DNA from: Pontibacter actiniarum
Lineage (GTDB): Bacteria > Bacteroidota > Bacteroidia > Cytophagales > Hymenobacteraceae
Assembly: GCF_003585765.1 (NCBI RefSeq)
Contig: NZ_CP021235.1
Coordinates: forward strand, 4,526,001-4,590,000
DNA: 64,000 nucleotides
Direction of reading: 5' to 3'
This document shows positions 25,215 through 35,410 of this stretch, one piece after another. Position numbers and translations under genes: made by a program. The notes beneath the pieces are model-generated. The model saw only the letters and a program-made list of their open reading frames with translations. It was not told the origin of the DNA and did no database searches. Positions within the stretch are counted from its first letter, which is position 1. Every line of letters starts with the position of its first letter.

Positions 25215-26180
25215 CTACATGAGCTCCCCGATAAGCTGCTCTTCGGTAACGCCCTCTGCCTCGGCTTTAAAGTTGCGCACAATGCGGTGGCGCAGGATCG
25301 GCATGGCAACAGCCTGCACGTCCTCGATATCCGGGCTGTACTTGCCATTGAGGATGGCGTTGCACTTGGCCCCTATAATCAGGTGCTGCGAAGCTCTTGG
25401 GCCGGCGCCCCACTCCAGAAACTGGTTGGCCTGCTTAGAGGCCATCGGCATGTTGGGGCGTGTTTTATGCACCAGCTGCACGGCATACTCCACCACATTG
25501 TCTGTTACCGGCACGCGGCGCACCAGTTGCTGGAAGGCAAGTATATCGTCGGCATGCAGGATTTTGCGGAGCTGGCTTACCTTGGCACCGGTGGTGTTCT
25601 TTACGATCTGCAGCTCCGACTCATAGCTCGGGTAGCCCAGCGTAATGTTAAACATGAAGCGGTCCAGCTGGGCCTCCGGCAGGGGGTAGGTACCTTCCTG
25701 CTCAATGGGGTTTTGGGTGGCCAGCACGAAGAAAGGCTTGGGCAGGTCATACTTGCGGCCGGCTACCGTTACGGCATGCTCCTGCATGGCTTCCAGCAGG
25801 GCTGCCTGCGTTTTGGGCGGCGTGCGGTTGATCTCGTCTGCCAACACGATGTTGGCGAAGATGGGACCTGTCACGAAGCGGAAGTTACGGTCCTTGTCCA
25901 GCGTCTCGGCGCCTACGATGTCAGAGGGCATGAGGTCGGGCGTGAACTGTACCCGGTTAAAGCTCATGTCGAGCGTGGAGGCGATGGTTTGGATGAGGAG
26001 CGTTTTGGCTAGCCCCGGCACCCCCACCAACAGGCAGTGCCCCTGACAAAAAACAGCTGTGAGAACCAGCCTCACGACCTCCTCCTGCCCTACAATTACT
26101 TTTGATATCTCATCGGTGAGCTCGCGGTAGGAGCGGTACAGGGCGTCTGCTGCTTCTTTGTCAGAGGTGAACTGCGTCAT
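25215..26180 (-). CDS. MoxR-family AAA+ ATPase
   Basis: 321 residues. Walker A GVPGLAKT (53-60), Walker B VLADEINRTPPKTQAALLEA with sensor-1 FVLATQNPIEQEGTYPLPEA, and sensor-2 GPRASQHL identify the MoxR subfamily, which acts as a chaperone-like partner of VWA-domain proteins. It is the last gene of a minus-strand run following two parvulin chaperones (9-bp gap to the SurA-like gene). A BatD-type protein, often linked to MoxR in aerotolerance operons, is encoded 24 kb away at 49.8 kb. Confidence 0.93.
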   Translation of the reverse strand: MTQFTSDKEAADALYRSYRELTDEISKVIVGQEEVVRLVLTAVFCQGHCLLVGVPGLAKTLLIQTIASTLDMSFNRVQFTPDLMPSDIVGAETLDKDRNFRFVTGPIFANIVLADEINRTPPKTQAALLEAMQEHAVTVAGRKYDLPKPFFVLATQNPIEQEGTYPLPEAQLDRFMFNITLGYPSYESELQIVKNTTGAKVSQLRKILHADDILAFQQLVRRVPVTDNVVEYAVQLVHKTRPNMPMASKQANQFLEWGAGPRASQHLIIGAKCNAILNGKYSPDIEDVQAVAMPILRHRIVRNFKAEAEGVTEEQLIGELM

Positions 26181-26189
26181 ATTAGCTTA

Positions 26190-27554
26190 TTACATTAGTT
26201 GCTGGAGTCCGCCACAATCCTCGTACTCCGGGTCAATTTCGATGTATACGGTGCCGATGTTCTTCTTGAACCACTCGTTCACAGCCTTGCTGCGTTTCTG
26301 GGCCAGTGCGGCATTGGCAATCTTCTGGTAGTCATCGGTCAGGTTCGCCTGGTGCGGCCTTGTCTTCGACTTGAGGTAGATAATGCGCGAGGCCTCCTTG
26401 CCGTCGGGCGTTGTAAAGGCTACAGGCTCGGACACTTCGCCTACCTGCATGGTGTCAATCACAAAGAAGATCGCCGGGTCTACCTGGTCCATCGGGATGT
26501 AGGTGGTGCCGGTGGCGCGGCTGGTCAGCATACCGCCGTTATCCTTGGTGTCTTTCTCGTCAGAGTGCTCTTTGGCGGCCTGTGCAAACGTAAGGCTGTC
26601 GCTCTGGATCATCTCGCGCACTTTGAGAAGCTCCTCTGCGGCAGCGGCAACGTCTACAGTGGCCGTGGCCGGCTTAATGAGGATGTGGCGCGTGTTAAAC
26701 TCCTGCCCACGGCGCTCAATCAGCTGGATAATATGGAAGCCGTACTGCGATTCGATCACGTTGGAGATGCCTCCCGGCTCCAGGCGCAGGGCGGCCGCCT
26801 CGTACTCTGGCACCAGCTCTTTCTTCTTAAAGAAGCCAAGCTCCCCGCCAGACTGGGCAGAGCCCGGGTCCTGAGAGTACTGGCGTGCCAGGGCCGCGAA
26901 ATCTTCACCGGCAAGTATACGCTTGCGCAGGTCCTCCAGTTTCTGGCGTGCCTCCTGTTTCTGCTCACGGCCTATCTCCGCAAACTTCACAATCTGGCCG
27001 ATCTCCACCTCGGTAGAGAAGTAAGGCAGGCTGTCTTTCGGGATGGCGTTGAAGTACTTCTTGATCTCCTTCGGCGTTACAGTTACCTTCTCGGTGATGG
27101 TGCGTTGCATTTTCTCCATCACCAGCTGCTCGCGCACGGTTTTGCGCAGCTCGTCCTTCAGTTGCTTCAGGCTTTTGTTGTAGTACTGCTCCAGGCGCTC
27201 AGTGCCTCCTACCTGGCCGGCCAGGTACTGGATGCGCTGGTCCAGCTGGCTGTTCACCATGCCGCTTTCCACCGTTACCGAGTCAATTTCGGCGCGGGCC
27301 AGCAGCAGCTTGTCCTGCAGCAGCGAGGTGAAGATCTGGCATTTCAGGTCTTCGCTTGGCTGCTGCTTCGACTGCGCCAGGTACTGCAGGTAGCCAAACT
27401 CCAGGTCAGAGCGCAAAATTACGTTGTTGTCTACCTTCGCTATAATGCCGTCCACCTGGCGCTGCACCGGTGCCTGGGCAAAAGCCGTGGCAGAACATAC
27501 GATGAGGCAAACTGCCGCAAAGGCCGAGGTGGCAAAACGATGTATCTTTTTCAA
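26190..27554 (-). CDS. SurA-like periplasmic peptidyl-prolyl isomerase/chaperone
   Basis: 454 residues if translation starts at the TTG at 27554 (reading MKKIHRFATSAFAAVC), which leaves a clean signal peptide ending TAFAQ; a frame open to 27596 adds 14 residues, also from TTG. A SurA N-terminal helical domain follows (about 25-170, VDGIIAKVDNNVILRSDL), then two parvulin domains, the first with FAALARQYSQDPGSAQSGGE and YGFHIIQLIERRG and a second more divergent (about 275-400, NTRHILIK). SurA escorts outer-membrane proteins. Between a related PPIase gene and moxR. Confidence 0.88.
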   Translation of the reverse strand: MKKIHRFATSAFAAVCLIVCSATAFAQAPVQRQVDGIIAKVDNNVILRSDLEFGYLQYLAQSKQQPSEDLKCQIFTSLLQDKLLLARAEIDSVTVESGMVNSQLDQRIQYLAGQVGGTERLEQYYNKSLKQLKDELRKTVREQLVMEKMQRTITEKVTVTPKEIKKYFNAIPKDSLPYFSTEVEIGQIVKFAEIGREQKQEARQKLEDLRKRILAGEDFAALARQYSQDPGSAQSGGELGFFKKKELVPEYEAAALRLEPGGISNVIESQYGFHIIQLIERRGQEFNTRHILIKPATATVDVAAAAEELLKVREMIQSDSLTFAQAAKEHSDEKDTKDNGGMLTSRATGTTYIPMDQVDPAIFFVIDTMQVGEVSEPVAFTTPDGKEASRIIYLKSKTRPHQANLTDDYQKIANAALAQKRSKAVNEWFKKNIGTVYIEIDPEYEDCGGLQQLM

Positions 27555-27655
27555 TGTTGTGATTATTTTATACTTACGCTGAAAGTCAACGCACAATTTA
27601 CTTCTTTATTCTGATAATACCCGAAGGGCGGAGCAAAAACGGTACCAGCCTCCGG

Positions 27656-29956
27656 CTATTTCTGTACCAGCTTCTCTACCTCGCTTTCCCGGATCTCTAC
27701 CGGATACTTCGTGCGCAGCTCCTGTACCCACTGCTCCTCCAGGTAGTTCTGGTAGTCGGAAATGGCCAGGCCGCGCACTTCGTCCAGCTCCTTGTAGCCC
27801 GGCTCCAGCACATCTTTAACAATGATGAGGTACTCACGGCCGTTCTGCTGCATTGTGTAGCTGCCTGCTTTCCAGTCTACGGCATCCAGGGCCTTGTTCT
27901 CGCCGCGCTGGAACTTCTTCTCCGTGATCTGCACAGCCAGCGGGTTTTTCTTGTTCAGGTTATCCGCCAGGGCGGCCAGCTCGGATGTGTAAAGCGTGAA
28001 GGAAACACGGCGGTTGCGGCGGCGGCCAGTCTCTGTGTTGTCGGGGCCTGCCTGCCTGCCCTTGCCGTAGCTGTTGCTGCTAAGCTGCGCTGCCGGCACG
28101 CCCTGCTCCTGCAGGTAGGCTACAGCGGCGGCGGCGCGGGCGTCAGCCAGCTTGGCGCTTTCGCGTGCATCGGTGTGGCCGTTTACATCCAGCGTCAGGC
28201 TCTCGTTGTTCTGCAGCATCTGCGCGATCTCACGCAGCGCTGCTTTGCCCTCTGCGCTTAGCTCTGCCTTATTCTGGGCAAACAGCATATCGGTTAGCTT
28301 GGAGAACGTAACGGGGTAGCGGCGCTGCTCCAGCTGTTGCTGTGCCTGCTGCAGCAGTTCTTTGTTGGCGGCGCTGATCACGATGGCGTCGGCGCGCTCG
28401 CCCCACTTATACTTGTCGCGGTTCTGGTTAAAGAAGTTGCGCAGGCCCACCGAGTCCTCCACAGCCTTCGACCACACCTTCTCATCCATCAACTGGAAGA
28501 GCAGAATGCCGTCGTGGTACTCCTGCACCAGCATGCGGTAATCGGTATACTTGTTAGCCAGGTTGTTCTTCTCGTACTCAAATAGCATCTGGTCCACGAA
28601 GCTGTCGTAGAGCAGGCCCATGGCATGGGTGGCGGTGCCGGTGCTGCGCGGGCGCTGCTGCTCCTGTACATAAGTATAGAAATCAGCGACAGTGTATGGC
28701 TTGCCCTGGATGGTGAAAAGCGTTTGCTTCAGGGCCTTGTCTTCGGCGCTGTAGCTCCACTTGCCCTGCAGCAGCTCATCAGTGGCCGTTGCCAGTGCAG
28801 CGGCTTTTGCCTCTGTGTTCTCTGTAAAGTTGTTCTCCTGTTTGATGCGCTTCAGGAAAGCGGTTTTATTCAGCTCTGAGCGCGAGTCTTTCGCGATCTT
28901 GTTCCGCAGGTACTGCTCCATCTCCTCGTACGGCGGCAGGCTGCGCTTCTCTATCAGCTTTACAATGTGCCAGCCGTAAGGCGTGTAAACCGGTTTCGAC
29001 ACCTCCCCGGGCTTCTGCAGGCCAAAGGCCGCTTCCTCGAAGGACGGGATCATGCGGCCGGTTCCGAACCACGGCAGCTCGCCGCCGTTGCTGGCGGAGT
29101 TGGCGTCTTCTGAGAACTCCGTCGCCAGCCTGCCCCAGTCTTCGCCTTTCTGCACGCGGCGGTAGATGGCGTCCACGCGCTGCTTGGCGGCCAGCGAGTC
29201 AGCGGCCGGAGCGTCTGGCTTGGAGCGCACCATGATATGGGCCACTTTGGCCTCCCCGCGCGCATCGCGCTTGTCGTTTACTTTTATCAGGTGATAGCCG
29301 AAGCGGGTGCGCACCGGCATCGAGAGCTGGCCTACGGCTGTTTTATAGGCGGCGTCCTCGAAGGGGTACACCATCTGCAGCGCCGTAAAGTAGCCCAGGT
29401 TGCCCTGGTTGTCGGCGGCGGAAGGGTCCTGCGAGTGCTCCTGTGCCAGCTTGCCGAAGTCTTCGCCTTTCTGCGCGCGTTGGCGCAGCTCCATCACGCG
29501 GTTGTAGGCCGCCAGGGTATCTTCCGGAGTGGCGTCCGAGGCCACCGAGACCAGGATGTGCGAGGCGTTCACCTCCTGCTTCATCCGCTCATACGCCTCC
29601 TTCACCAGCTGGTCTGTCACGCTCTTCTCTGTCAGGTAAGGCTGCGCCAGCTGCTCCTTGTAGCCCTCCAGCTCGCGCTGAAAAGCCGTGGTGGTATCCA
29701 GGCCGCGTTTCTCGGCCTCCAGCACTTTAAGCTTGAAGTTGGTGTACAGGTCCAGGTAATCGCTTAGGCTTTGGCGGGTATAGGCATCCTCGTTTCCGCT
29801 GTTGTTCTTCTCGTACACGTAGCGGAACTCGGAGATAGGAATAGGTTGGGAGCCAAGCGTAGCGATTGCGGGTTCTTTACTGTCGTTCTTCTTGGTGGCG
29901 GTGCAGCCGGCAATGGCCAGGGCGGCTACCGCTACAAGTAGTTGGTTGCTGCGCAT
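27656..29956 (-). CDS. Parvulin-type PPIase lipoprotein with an internal OmpA peptidoglycan-binding domain
   Basis: 766 residues. A lipobox, AIAGC, places the lipid-bearing Cys at 18. An N-terminal SurA/PpiD-like helical part is followed by two parvulin domains (about 130-230 with SHILVSV and FGYHLIKV; about 237-340 with AHIMVRS and YGWHIVKLIEKR). After another helical region, residues about 560-670 form an OmpA-like module: LTLDVNGHTDARESAKLADA, then YGKGRQAGPDNTETGRRRNR. A C-terminal region of about 95 residues resumes the chaperone part. Probably envelope-anchored through lipid and peptidoglycan. First of the PPIase-surA-moxR run; a TAGTTTTG box lies 15-22 bp upstream. Confidence 0.85.
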   Translation of the reverse strand: MRSNQLLVAVAALAIAGCTATKKNDSKEPAIATLGSQPIPISEFRYVYEKNNSGNEDAYTRQSLSDYLDLYTNFKLKVLEAEKRGLDTTTAFQRELEGYKEQLAQPYLTEKSVTDQLVKEAYERMKQEVNASHILVSVASDATPEDTLAAYNRVMELRQRAQKGEDFGKLAQEHSQDPSAADNQGNLGYFTALQMVYPFEDAAYKTAVGQLSMPVRTRFGYHLIKVNDKRDARGEAKVAHIMVRSKPDAPAADSLAAKQRVDAIYRRVQKGEDWGRLATEFSEDANSASNGGELPWFGTGRMIPSFEEAAFGLQKPGEVSKPVYTPYGWHIVKLIEKRSLPPYEEMEQYLRNKIAKDSRSELNKTAFLKRIKQENNFTENTEAKAAALATATDELLQGKWSYSAEDKALKQTLFTIQGKPYTVADFYTYVQEQQRPRSTGTATHAMGLLYDSFVDQMLFEYEKNNLANKYTDYRMLVQEYHDGILLFQLMDEKVWSKAVEDSVGLRNFFNQNRDKYKWGERADAIVISAANKELLQQAQQQLEQRRYPVTFSKLTDMLFAQNKAELSAEGKAALREIAQMLQNNESLTLDVNGHTDARESAKLADARAAAAVAYLQEQGVPAAQLSSNSYGKGRQAGPDNTETGRRRNRRVSFTLYTSELAALADNLNKKNPLAVQITEKKFQRGENKALDAVDWKAGSYTMQQNGREYLIIVKDVLEPGYKELDEVRGLAISDYQNYLEEQWVQELRTKYPVEIRESEVEKLVQK

Positions 29957-30120
29957 AAGTTAAATTAGAGCAAAACTATTTCTTTCGCTGATCCGGGATC
30001 AGGGTATGCAATTTTAGTTAAAATTTCTGACAGATAAGTCAAAAACTATCACCATAATACAATTGCACCGGCTTTTGTTCCCGGATAACGGTGAATGCGC
30101 AGCCAAAGTATGCAGCGGCC

Positions 30121-30537
30121 TTAGTTGATTTTTTTATAGAGGAGGCAGATGTTCTGGGAGCCGTTGGAAACGAACTCCACCTTATCCATGATGCGGTTCA
30201 CGAGCGCGATGCCCACGCCGCCCTTCTTGCCCATGCGGATGTGCTCCTGAATGTTGGGTTCTTTGTAGTTGGCACGCTCAAAGGCCAGGCCGTTGTCGGC
30301 GATCTCGAACTTAACTTGCCCCTTTAGTTGGTGCACCGTCAGGGTGATGTACTTTTTCGGGTCCTCGTGGTTGGCGTGGATAATGAGGTTGGCGCATATC
30401 TCATCCACAGCCAGCACGATCTGGTTCATGAGGATATCCGACAGCGCGAGCGCCCTCAGATACTCCGTCACGAAGTCCCGTATCAGCTTCAGGTTTTTTT
30501 TAGTACAATTTACCCGAATGGAGTTATTCATTTGCAA
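30121..30537 (-). CDS. rsbW: RsbW/SpoIIAB-like serine kinase (anti-sigma regulatory factor)
   Basis: 138 residues of the HATPase_c_2 type. The N box is AVDEICANLIIHAN, and the G1 and G2 boxes are FEIADNGLAFE and MGKKGGVGIALVNRIMDKV. In partner switching it phosphorylates the STAS protein encoded by the overlapping upstream gene and binds a second partner. The sigma-B-like partner known from Firmicutes is not in the window, and Bacteroidota generally lack it, so the output is unknown. It overlaps rsbV by 14 bp. Confidence 0.87.
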   Translation of the reverse strand: MQMNNSIRVNCTKKNLKLIRDFVTEYLRALALSDILMNQIVLAVDEICANLIIHANHEDPKKYITLTVHQLKGQVKFEIADNGLAFERANYKEPNIQEHIRMGKKGGVGIALVNRIMDKVEFVSNGSQNICLLYKKIN

Positions 30538-30868
30538 TGGTCCTTGCTTCCTCGTAATCAGACACGATGGTCATCAGCAGGTCGAGCCCCAGGATCTCAA
30601 ACACGTTGCGCACCTTATCCTGCATGTTGTAGAAGATAAGCTTGATCTGGGCGTCCTCGAAGCGCTGCAGGTGCGAGATAAACACACCAAGGCCCGCGGA
30701 AGAAATGTAGTGCAGGTTCTGGCAGTCCACCAGAATCTTGCTGTACTTCATGATCTCCGGGTCCGATAACTCCTCGTCCAGCAATACGGAAGAACTTGCG
30801 TCCAATTCACCGTCCAGGGTCATGATGACGGTGCTGTCTTTGATTTCTTGTGTTATTTTCATCGGCAT
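30524..30868 (-). CDS. rsbV: STAS-domain anti-anti-sigma factor (RsbV-like)
   Basis: 114 residues, a single STAS domain. The phospho-acceptor region reads HYISSAGLGVFISHLQRF, with Ser56/Ser57 as the expected phosphorylation position. It would be phosphorylated by the RsbW-like kinase and dephosphorylated by the SpoIIE-type phosphatase encoded 14 bp upstream. Starts could be at either of the first two Met codons (MPMK or MK). Confidence 0.9.
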   Translation of the reverse strand: MPMKITQEIKDSTVIMTLDGELDASSSVLLDEELSDPEIMKYSKILVDCQNLHYISSAGLGVFISHLQRFEDAQIKLIFYNMQDKVRNVFEILGLDLLMTIVSDYEEARTIANE

Positions 30869-30882
30869 ACTTTACGGCTTTA

Positions 30883-32688
30883 TCATTTCTTAGGTTGAGC
30901 GGGTTTGAACTTTATCACCATCAGGGTCTGGTCATCGTAGAGGTTGCCCGGGCCGGTGAAGTCCTCCAGGTCATTTATAATGGCCCACTTAATGTCCTCG
31001 GCCTCCAGGTGGTAGGTTTGCTTGAGCATGTACAGCAGCCTGTCCTCCCCGTACTCTTCGTTGGCTTTGTTGCGGGCCTCCACAATGCCGTCGGTGTATA
31101 TCACCATCACATCCTCCGGGTTGTAGTCATAGTACATCTCCCGGATGTGGTTGGCGTAGTTCTTGTCGCGGATAATGCCCAGCCCCAGCCCCTCTGTCTG
31201 AAAGTAGAACACGTCATCCATCATAGAGTTATAGTACAACGTGTGGCAGTGGCCGGCGCGGGCAAACATAAAGCCTTTCATCCGGTAATCAATGATGTAC
31301 AGCGCAGAAGTTATGAAAGAGGTTCGCTCCAGGCAGCGGCTCAGCGCGCTGTTGGCCTGCTTCATAAACTCGCTCGGCGGCATGTCCTGCTGCATCAGCC
31401 CGTGGAAGATGCCCTTCATCTGCGCCATGTGGAAAGCCGCCGAAATCCCTTTGCCCGACACGTCGCCGATAATGATGGCGATGCGCGACTCGCTCAGCTG
31501 CAGGAAGTCGTAGAAATCACCGCCCACCTCTTTGGCCGCCACGGCGTGTGTGCTGATCTCAAACCAGCTGTCGGTGGGAAAGGTTTTGGGAATCAGGCTT
31601 TCCTGTACCTGCGTGGCAATCTTGAGCTCCTCCTTATAACGCTCGTTCTGCAGCGATTCGTTTATCAAGCGCAGGTTTTCTATGGTCAGCATGGTCTGGC
31701 TGGTAAAGGTGCGCAGCACGTTCACCGTCTCCCGGTCAAAACCGCCCTCTATATCCTTGAGCAGGTATAAAATGCCCGACAGGTGCTTGGTTGACTTGAT
31801 CGGAAGTATGGCCATGGATTTCCAGGGCAGCGCCAGCTCCCGGAAGCCGGGGTTGCGGCTCAGGTTATTGTTGATGTAATCGATGTTCTGGATGTTGTAG
31901 GCCAGCAGCAGGTGCCTGATGCGCGTGGTCTGGGGCGCATCGATGTTGAGCAGGTGCGAGATCTGCGGCTCCCCGTTGCGGATCAGCTCGAACCAGGCGG
32001 CGTTGGCGTCGGACGCCTTGATGGTGCTTTCAAACAGCATGTCGTACACCTGCGCCTCGCTCTGCCCCTGCTGGATGGACTGGCTTAGCCGCTGAAAGTT
32101 AAGCAGGTCCTCGCTCTTCTGCTCGAAAACCCCCGACGTGGGCAGGCTGAACAGGGAGACAAGGAAGGCCGCCAGCGTGTAAAGGCTGACAAACAGCATG
32201 GCCAGCAGCAGGAAGCCCACATCGGAGTAGTCGATGACAAGGTTGGGGCTGTTGGCCGTGTTCTTGAAGAAGCGGAAAAAGATGTAGCAGCTAAGCAGGA
32301 TAGCCCCCAGCAGCACCAGTGAGCGGCTCTTGTTGTTGAAGGTGAGGTAGGCCACCCACTTCATGTTGGTGCACAGGAAGAGAATGTAAAACCCCATCAG
32401 TGCCAGCAGCGGCAGGAAGATGTAGCTGGTGTAGTTAAAGTTAAAGATGGTGAGCAGCAACGTAGCCGCCAGCAGCAGCTCGAACCAGTCCCAGGCAATC
32501 TGCAGGAACTTGTTCTTGTGGTAAAGCAGCAGCTGCCGCCAGATGTAGAAGGCCTTGGAGAGGAACAGCACCAGCAGCCCGAAGTTTACCTGGTAAACCA
32601 GGTGCAGCAGGAAAACGGAGCTTTCTTCAGAGTAGTTGTTGTACACCCGGTAGCCCAGGTAAAGCGCCACGCTCAGGTAGGCGGCCAC
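30883..32688 (-). CDS. SpoIIE/RsbU-type PP2C phosphatase with membrane and GAF domains (main part of a split gene)
   Basis: 601 residues from a GTG at 32688. Several transmembrane helices (about 1-190) are followed by a GAF-like domain (about 205-345) and a SpoIIE PP2C domain (about 375-600: AAKEVGGDFYDF, IIIGDVSGKGISAAFHMA, FARAGHCHTLYY, VMVIYTDGIVEARN, YDDQTLMVIKFK). Metal-binding Asp residues are intact. Its role would be to dephosphorylate the STAS partner. The same frame is open for another 112 codons upstream, separated only by TGA at 32710-32712, so this is probably the bulk of a 721-codon gene with a nonsense codon between transmembrane segments. Confidence 0.8.
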   Translation of the reverse strand: MAAYLSVALYLGYRVYNNYSEESSVFLLHLVYQVNFGLLVLFLSKAFYIWRQLLLYHKNKFLQIAWDWFELLLAATLLLTIFNFNYTSYIFLPLLALMGFYILFLCTNMKWVAYLTFNNKSRSLVLLGAILLSCYIFFRFFKNTANSPNLVIDYSDVGFLLLAMLFVSLYTLAAFLVSLFSLPTSGVFEQKSEDLLNFQRLSQSIQQGQSEAQVYDMLFESTIKASDANAAWFELIRNGEPQISHLLNIDAPQTTRIRHLLLAYNIQNIDYINNNLSRNPGFRELALPWKSMAILPIKSTKHLSGILYLLKDIEGGFDRETVNVLRTFTSQTMLTIENLRLINESLQNERYKEELKIATQVQESLIPKTFPTDSWFEISTHAVAAKEVGGDFYDFLQLSESRIAIIIGDVSGKGISAAFHMAQMKGIFHGLMQQDMPPSEFMKQANSALSRCLERTSFITSALYIIDYRMKGFMFARAGHCHTLYYNSMMDDVFYFQTEGLGLGIIRDKNYANHIREMYYDYNPEDVMVIYTDGIVEARNKANEEYGEDRLLYMLKQTYHLEAEDIKWAIINDLEDFTGPGNLYDDQTLMVIKFKPAQPKK

Positions 32689-32709
32689 CCCGGCCTTCGA
32701 AAACAGGTT

Positions 32710-33048
32710 TCAGAGATAGCCGATGAAGTCGATGCCCTTGAGGGTCTCGGTGTGCATGCGCTGAAACAGAAACACCGACACGATAAAGACCACGGTCAGC
32801 AGGTTGCTCAGAAACGGAAACGCAAAGCCCGGTAGGCCGGTGCCCGCCAGGGACCGCTCAGCCGTAAGCAGCACGTAAGCGAGCAGTAATAGCCAGCTAA
32901 CGATTGCAGAGGTTACCAGTAAAGATTTTGCGTTGGTTTTGTATAGCATAAAACGGATATCCGTCTTTGTTTTTGGCTGCGACTGAATAGGTGCTTCCTT
33001 GACCGGTATTAAAGTGAAAGGTACTAAAAATTTCTGCTCTTTGGCCAA
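32710..33048 (-). pseudogene. N-terminal fragment of the RsbU-type phosphatase, ended by an in-frame TGA
   Basis: 112 residues (TTG start at 33048, or ATG at 32949). It contains two hydrophobic helices (about 42-63 and 78-97) and ends TLKGIDFIGYL before TGA; the frame then continues NLFSKAGVAAYLSVALYLGY into the downstream part. The two pieces share one frame and one topology, so a single Trp (TGG) to stop change is the simplest explanation. Recoding or a sequencing error cannot be excluded. Confidence 0.65.
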
Positions 33049-33181
33049 GGTGCCGTGTCCTGTTTGAGAAAATCAACTTGCATAACGTAAATATAGTCGT
33101 GTAGGTTAACCTAGGCTGTGCAGCACCCGAGGCCGGTTTTCGGCCGCGACAGGGCCTGCTGGCCCCAGAAGGCAAAATAAA

Positions 33182-33209
33182 AGCAGCCAATGTGTAAACA
33201 TTGGCTGCT
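33182..33209 (-). terminator. Terminator of guaB
   Basis: A 12-bp perfect stem, AGCAGCCAATGT (33182-33193) with ACATTGGCTGCT (33198-33209) and loop GTAA, is followed on the minus strand by TTTTATTTTG. Confidence 0.9.
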
Positions 33210-33241
33210 GTAAGTATACTGATATTTTAATATATGCTGCC

Positions 33242-34783
<1,542 letters not shown>

Positions 34784-34973
34784 TCAGTAATTTTTTTAAG
34801 ACGGACTTGCCGTGGCGCCGGTGCGGGCTTATGCAGGGGAGGGCAGCGGCAGTCGCCTTTCGGGTTCAGGGGGCGGGGCTGTCCGGCCCGGCAAGTATAA
34901 GCCCTGTAGTCAGCCGCTGTGGCAGGCTGCAGTTCGGTAGTACGGCTGTAGCCCAGGCCCAGGGGAGGGCCGC

Positions 34974-35291
34974 TTAATACGTGGCCATGCCCGGGTCTAC
35001 CTGTGTGGCCCAGGCGTGGATGCCGCCCTTCAGGTTGAGGAGGTTCTCGTAGCCGAGCCGCTGTGTGAGGTAGTTGATCGCCTGCGCGCTGCGGAAGCCG
35101 TGGTGGCAGATGATCACTACGGGGATGTCGCGGCGGATGCGCGCCGACTGCCTGGACAGCTCCCCCAAGGGGATGAGTTCCCCGCCAAGGTTGCAGATCT
35201 CAAACTCCTCCGGCTCGCGCACATCCACCAGTTGCATGCGGCTGCTGCGGGCCAGTCTCTCCTTCAGCTCCAGTGCTGTAATCTCATCCAT
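34974..35291 (-). CDS. Rhodanese-like domain protein
   Basis: 105 residues, one rhodanese domain. The persulfide-carrying Cys62 lies in VVIICHHGFRSAQAINYL; the CHHGxRS loop is the variant common in GlpE/PspE-like and MoeB-linked single-domain rhodaneses. LVDVREPEEFEICNLGGE at the start and LKGGIHAWATQVDP at the end complete the fold. Probably cytoplasmic sulfur transfer; the partner is unknown. The 262 bp upstream (34712-34973) show nothing but the guaB 5' region. Confidence 0.92.
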   Translation of the reverse strand: MDEITALELKERLARSSRMQLVDVREPEEFEICNLGGELIPLGELSRQSARIRRDIPVVIICHHGFRSAQAINYLTQRLGYENLLNLKGGIHAWATQVDPGMATY

Positions 35292-35410
35292 GGGTATCGG
35301 GGTAACGCAGGTATAGTTTTAGCGGCCTAAAAAGACATAGGTTGCGCTTGCTCTTCAAAATTAATCAAGCTTTTGTTTTCATGCGCATTGTAGAGGCGTA
35401 AATTGCAGCA

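Noticed and set aside
26199..27614. 471-codon plus-strand open frame
   Set aside because: Exact antisense of the SurA-like gene; long antisense frames are common in GC-rich coding sequence, and its composition (Leu/Val/His/Arg) is not protein-like.
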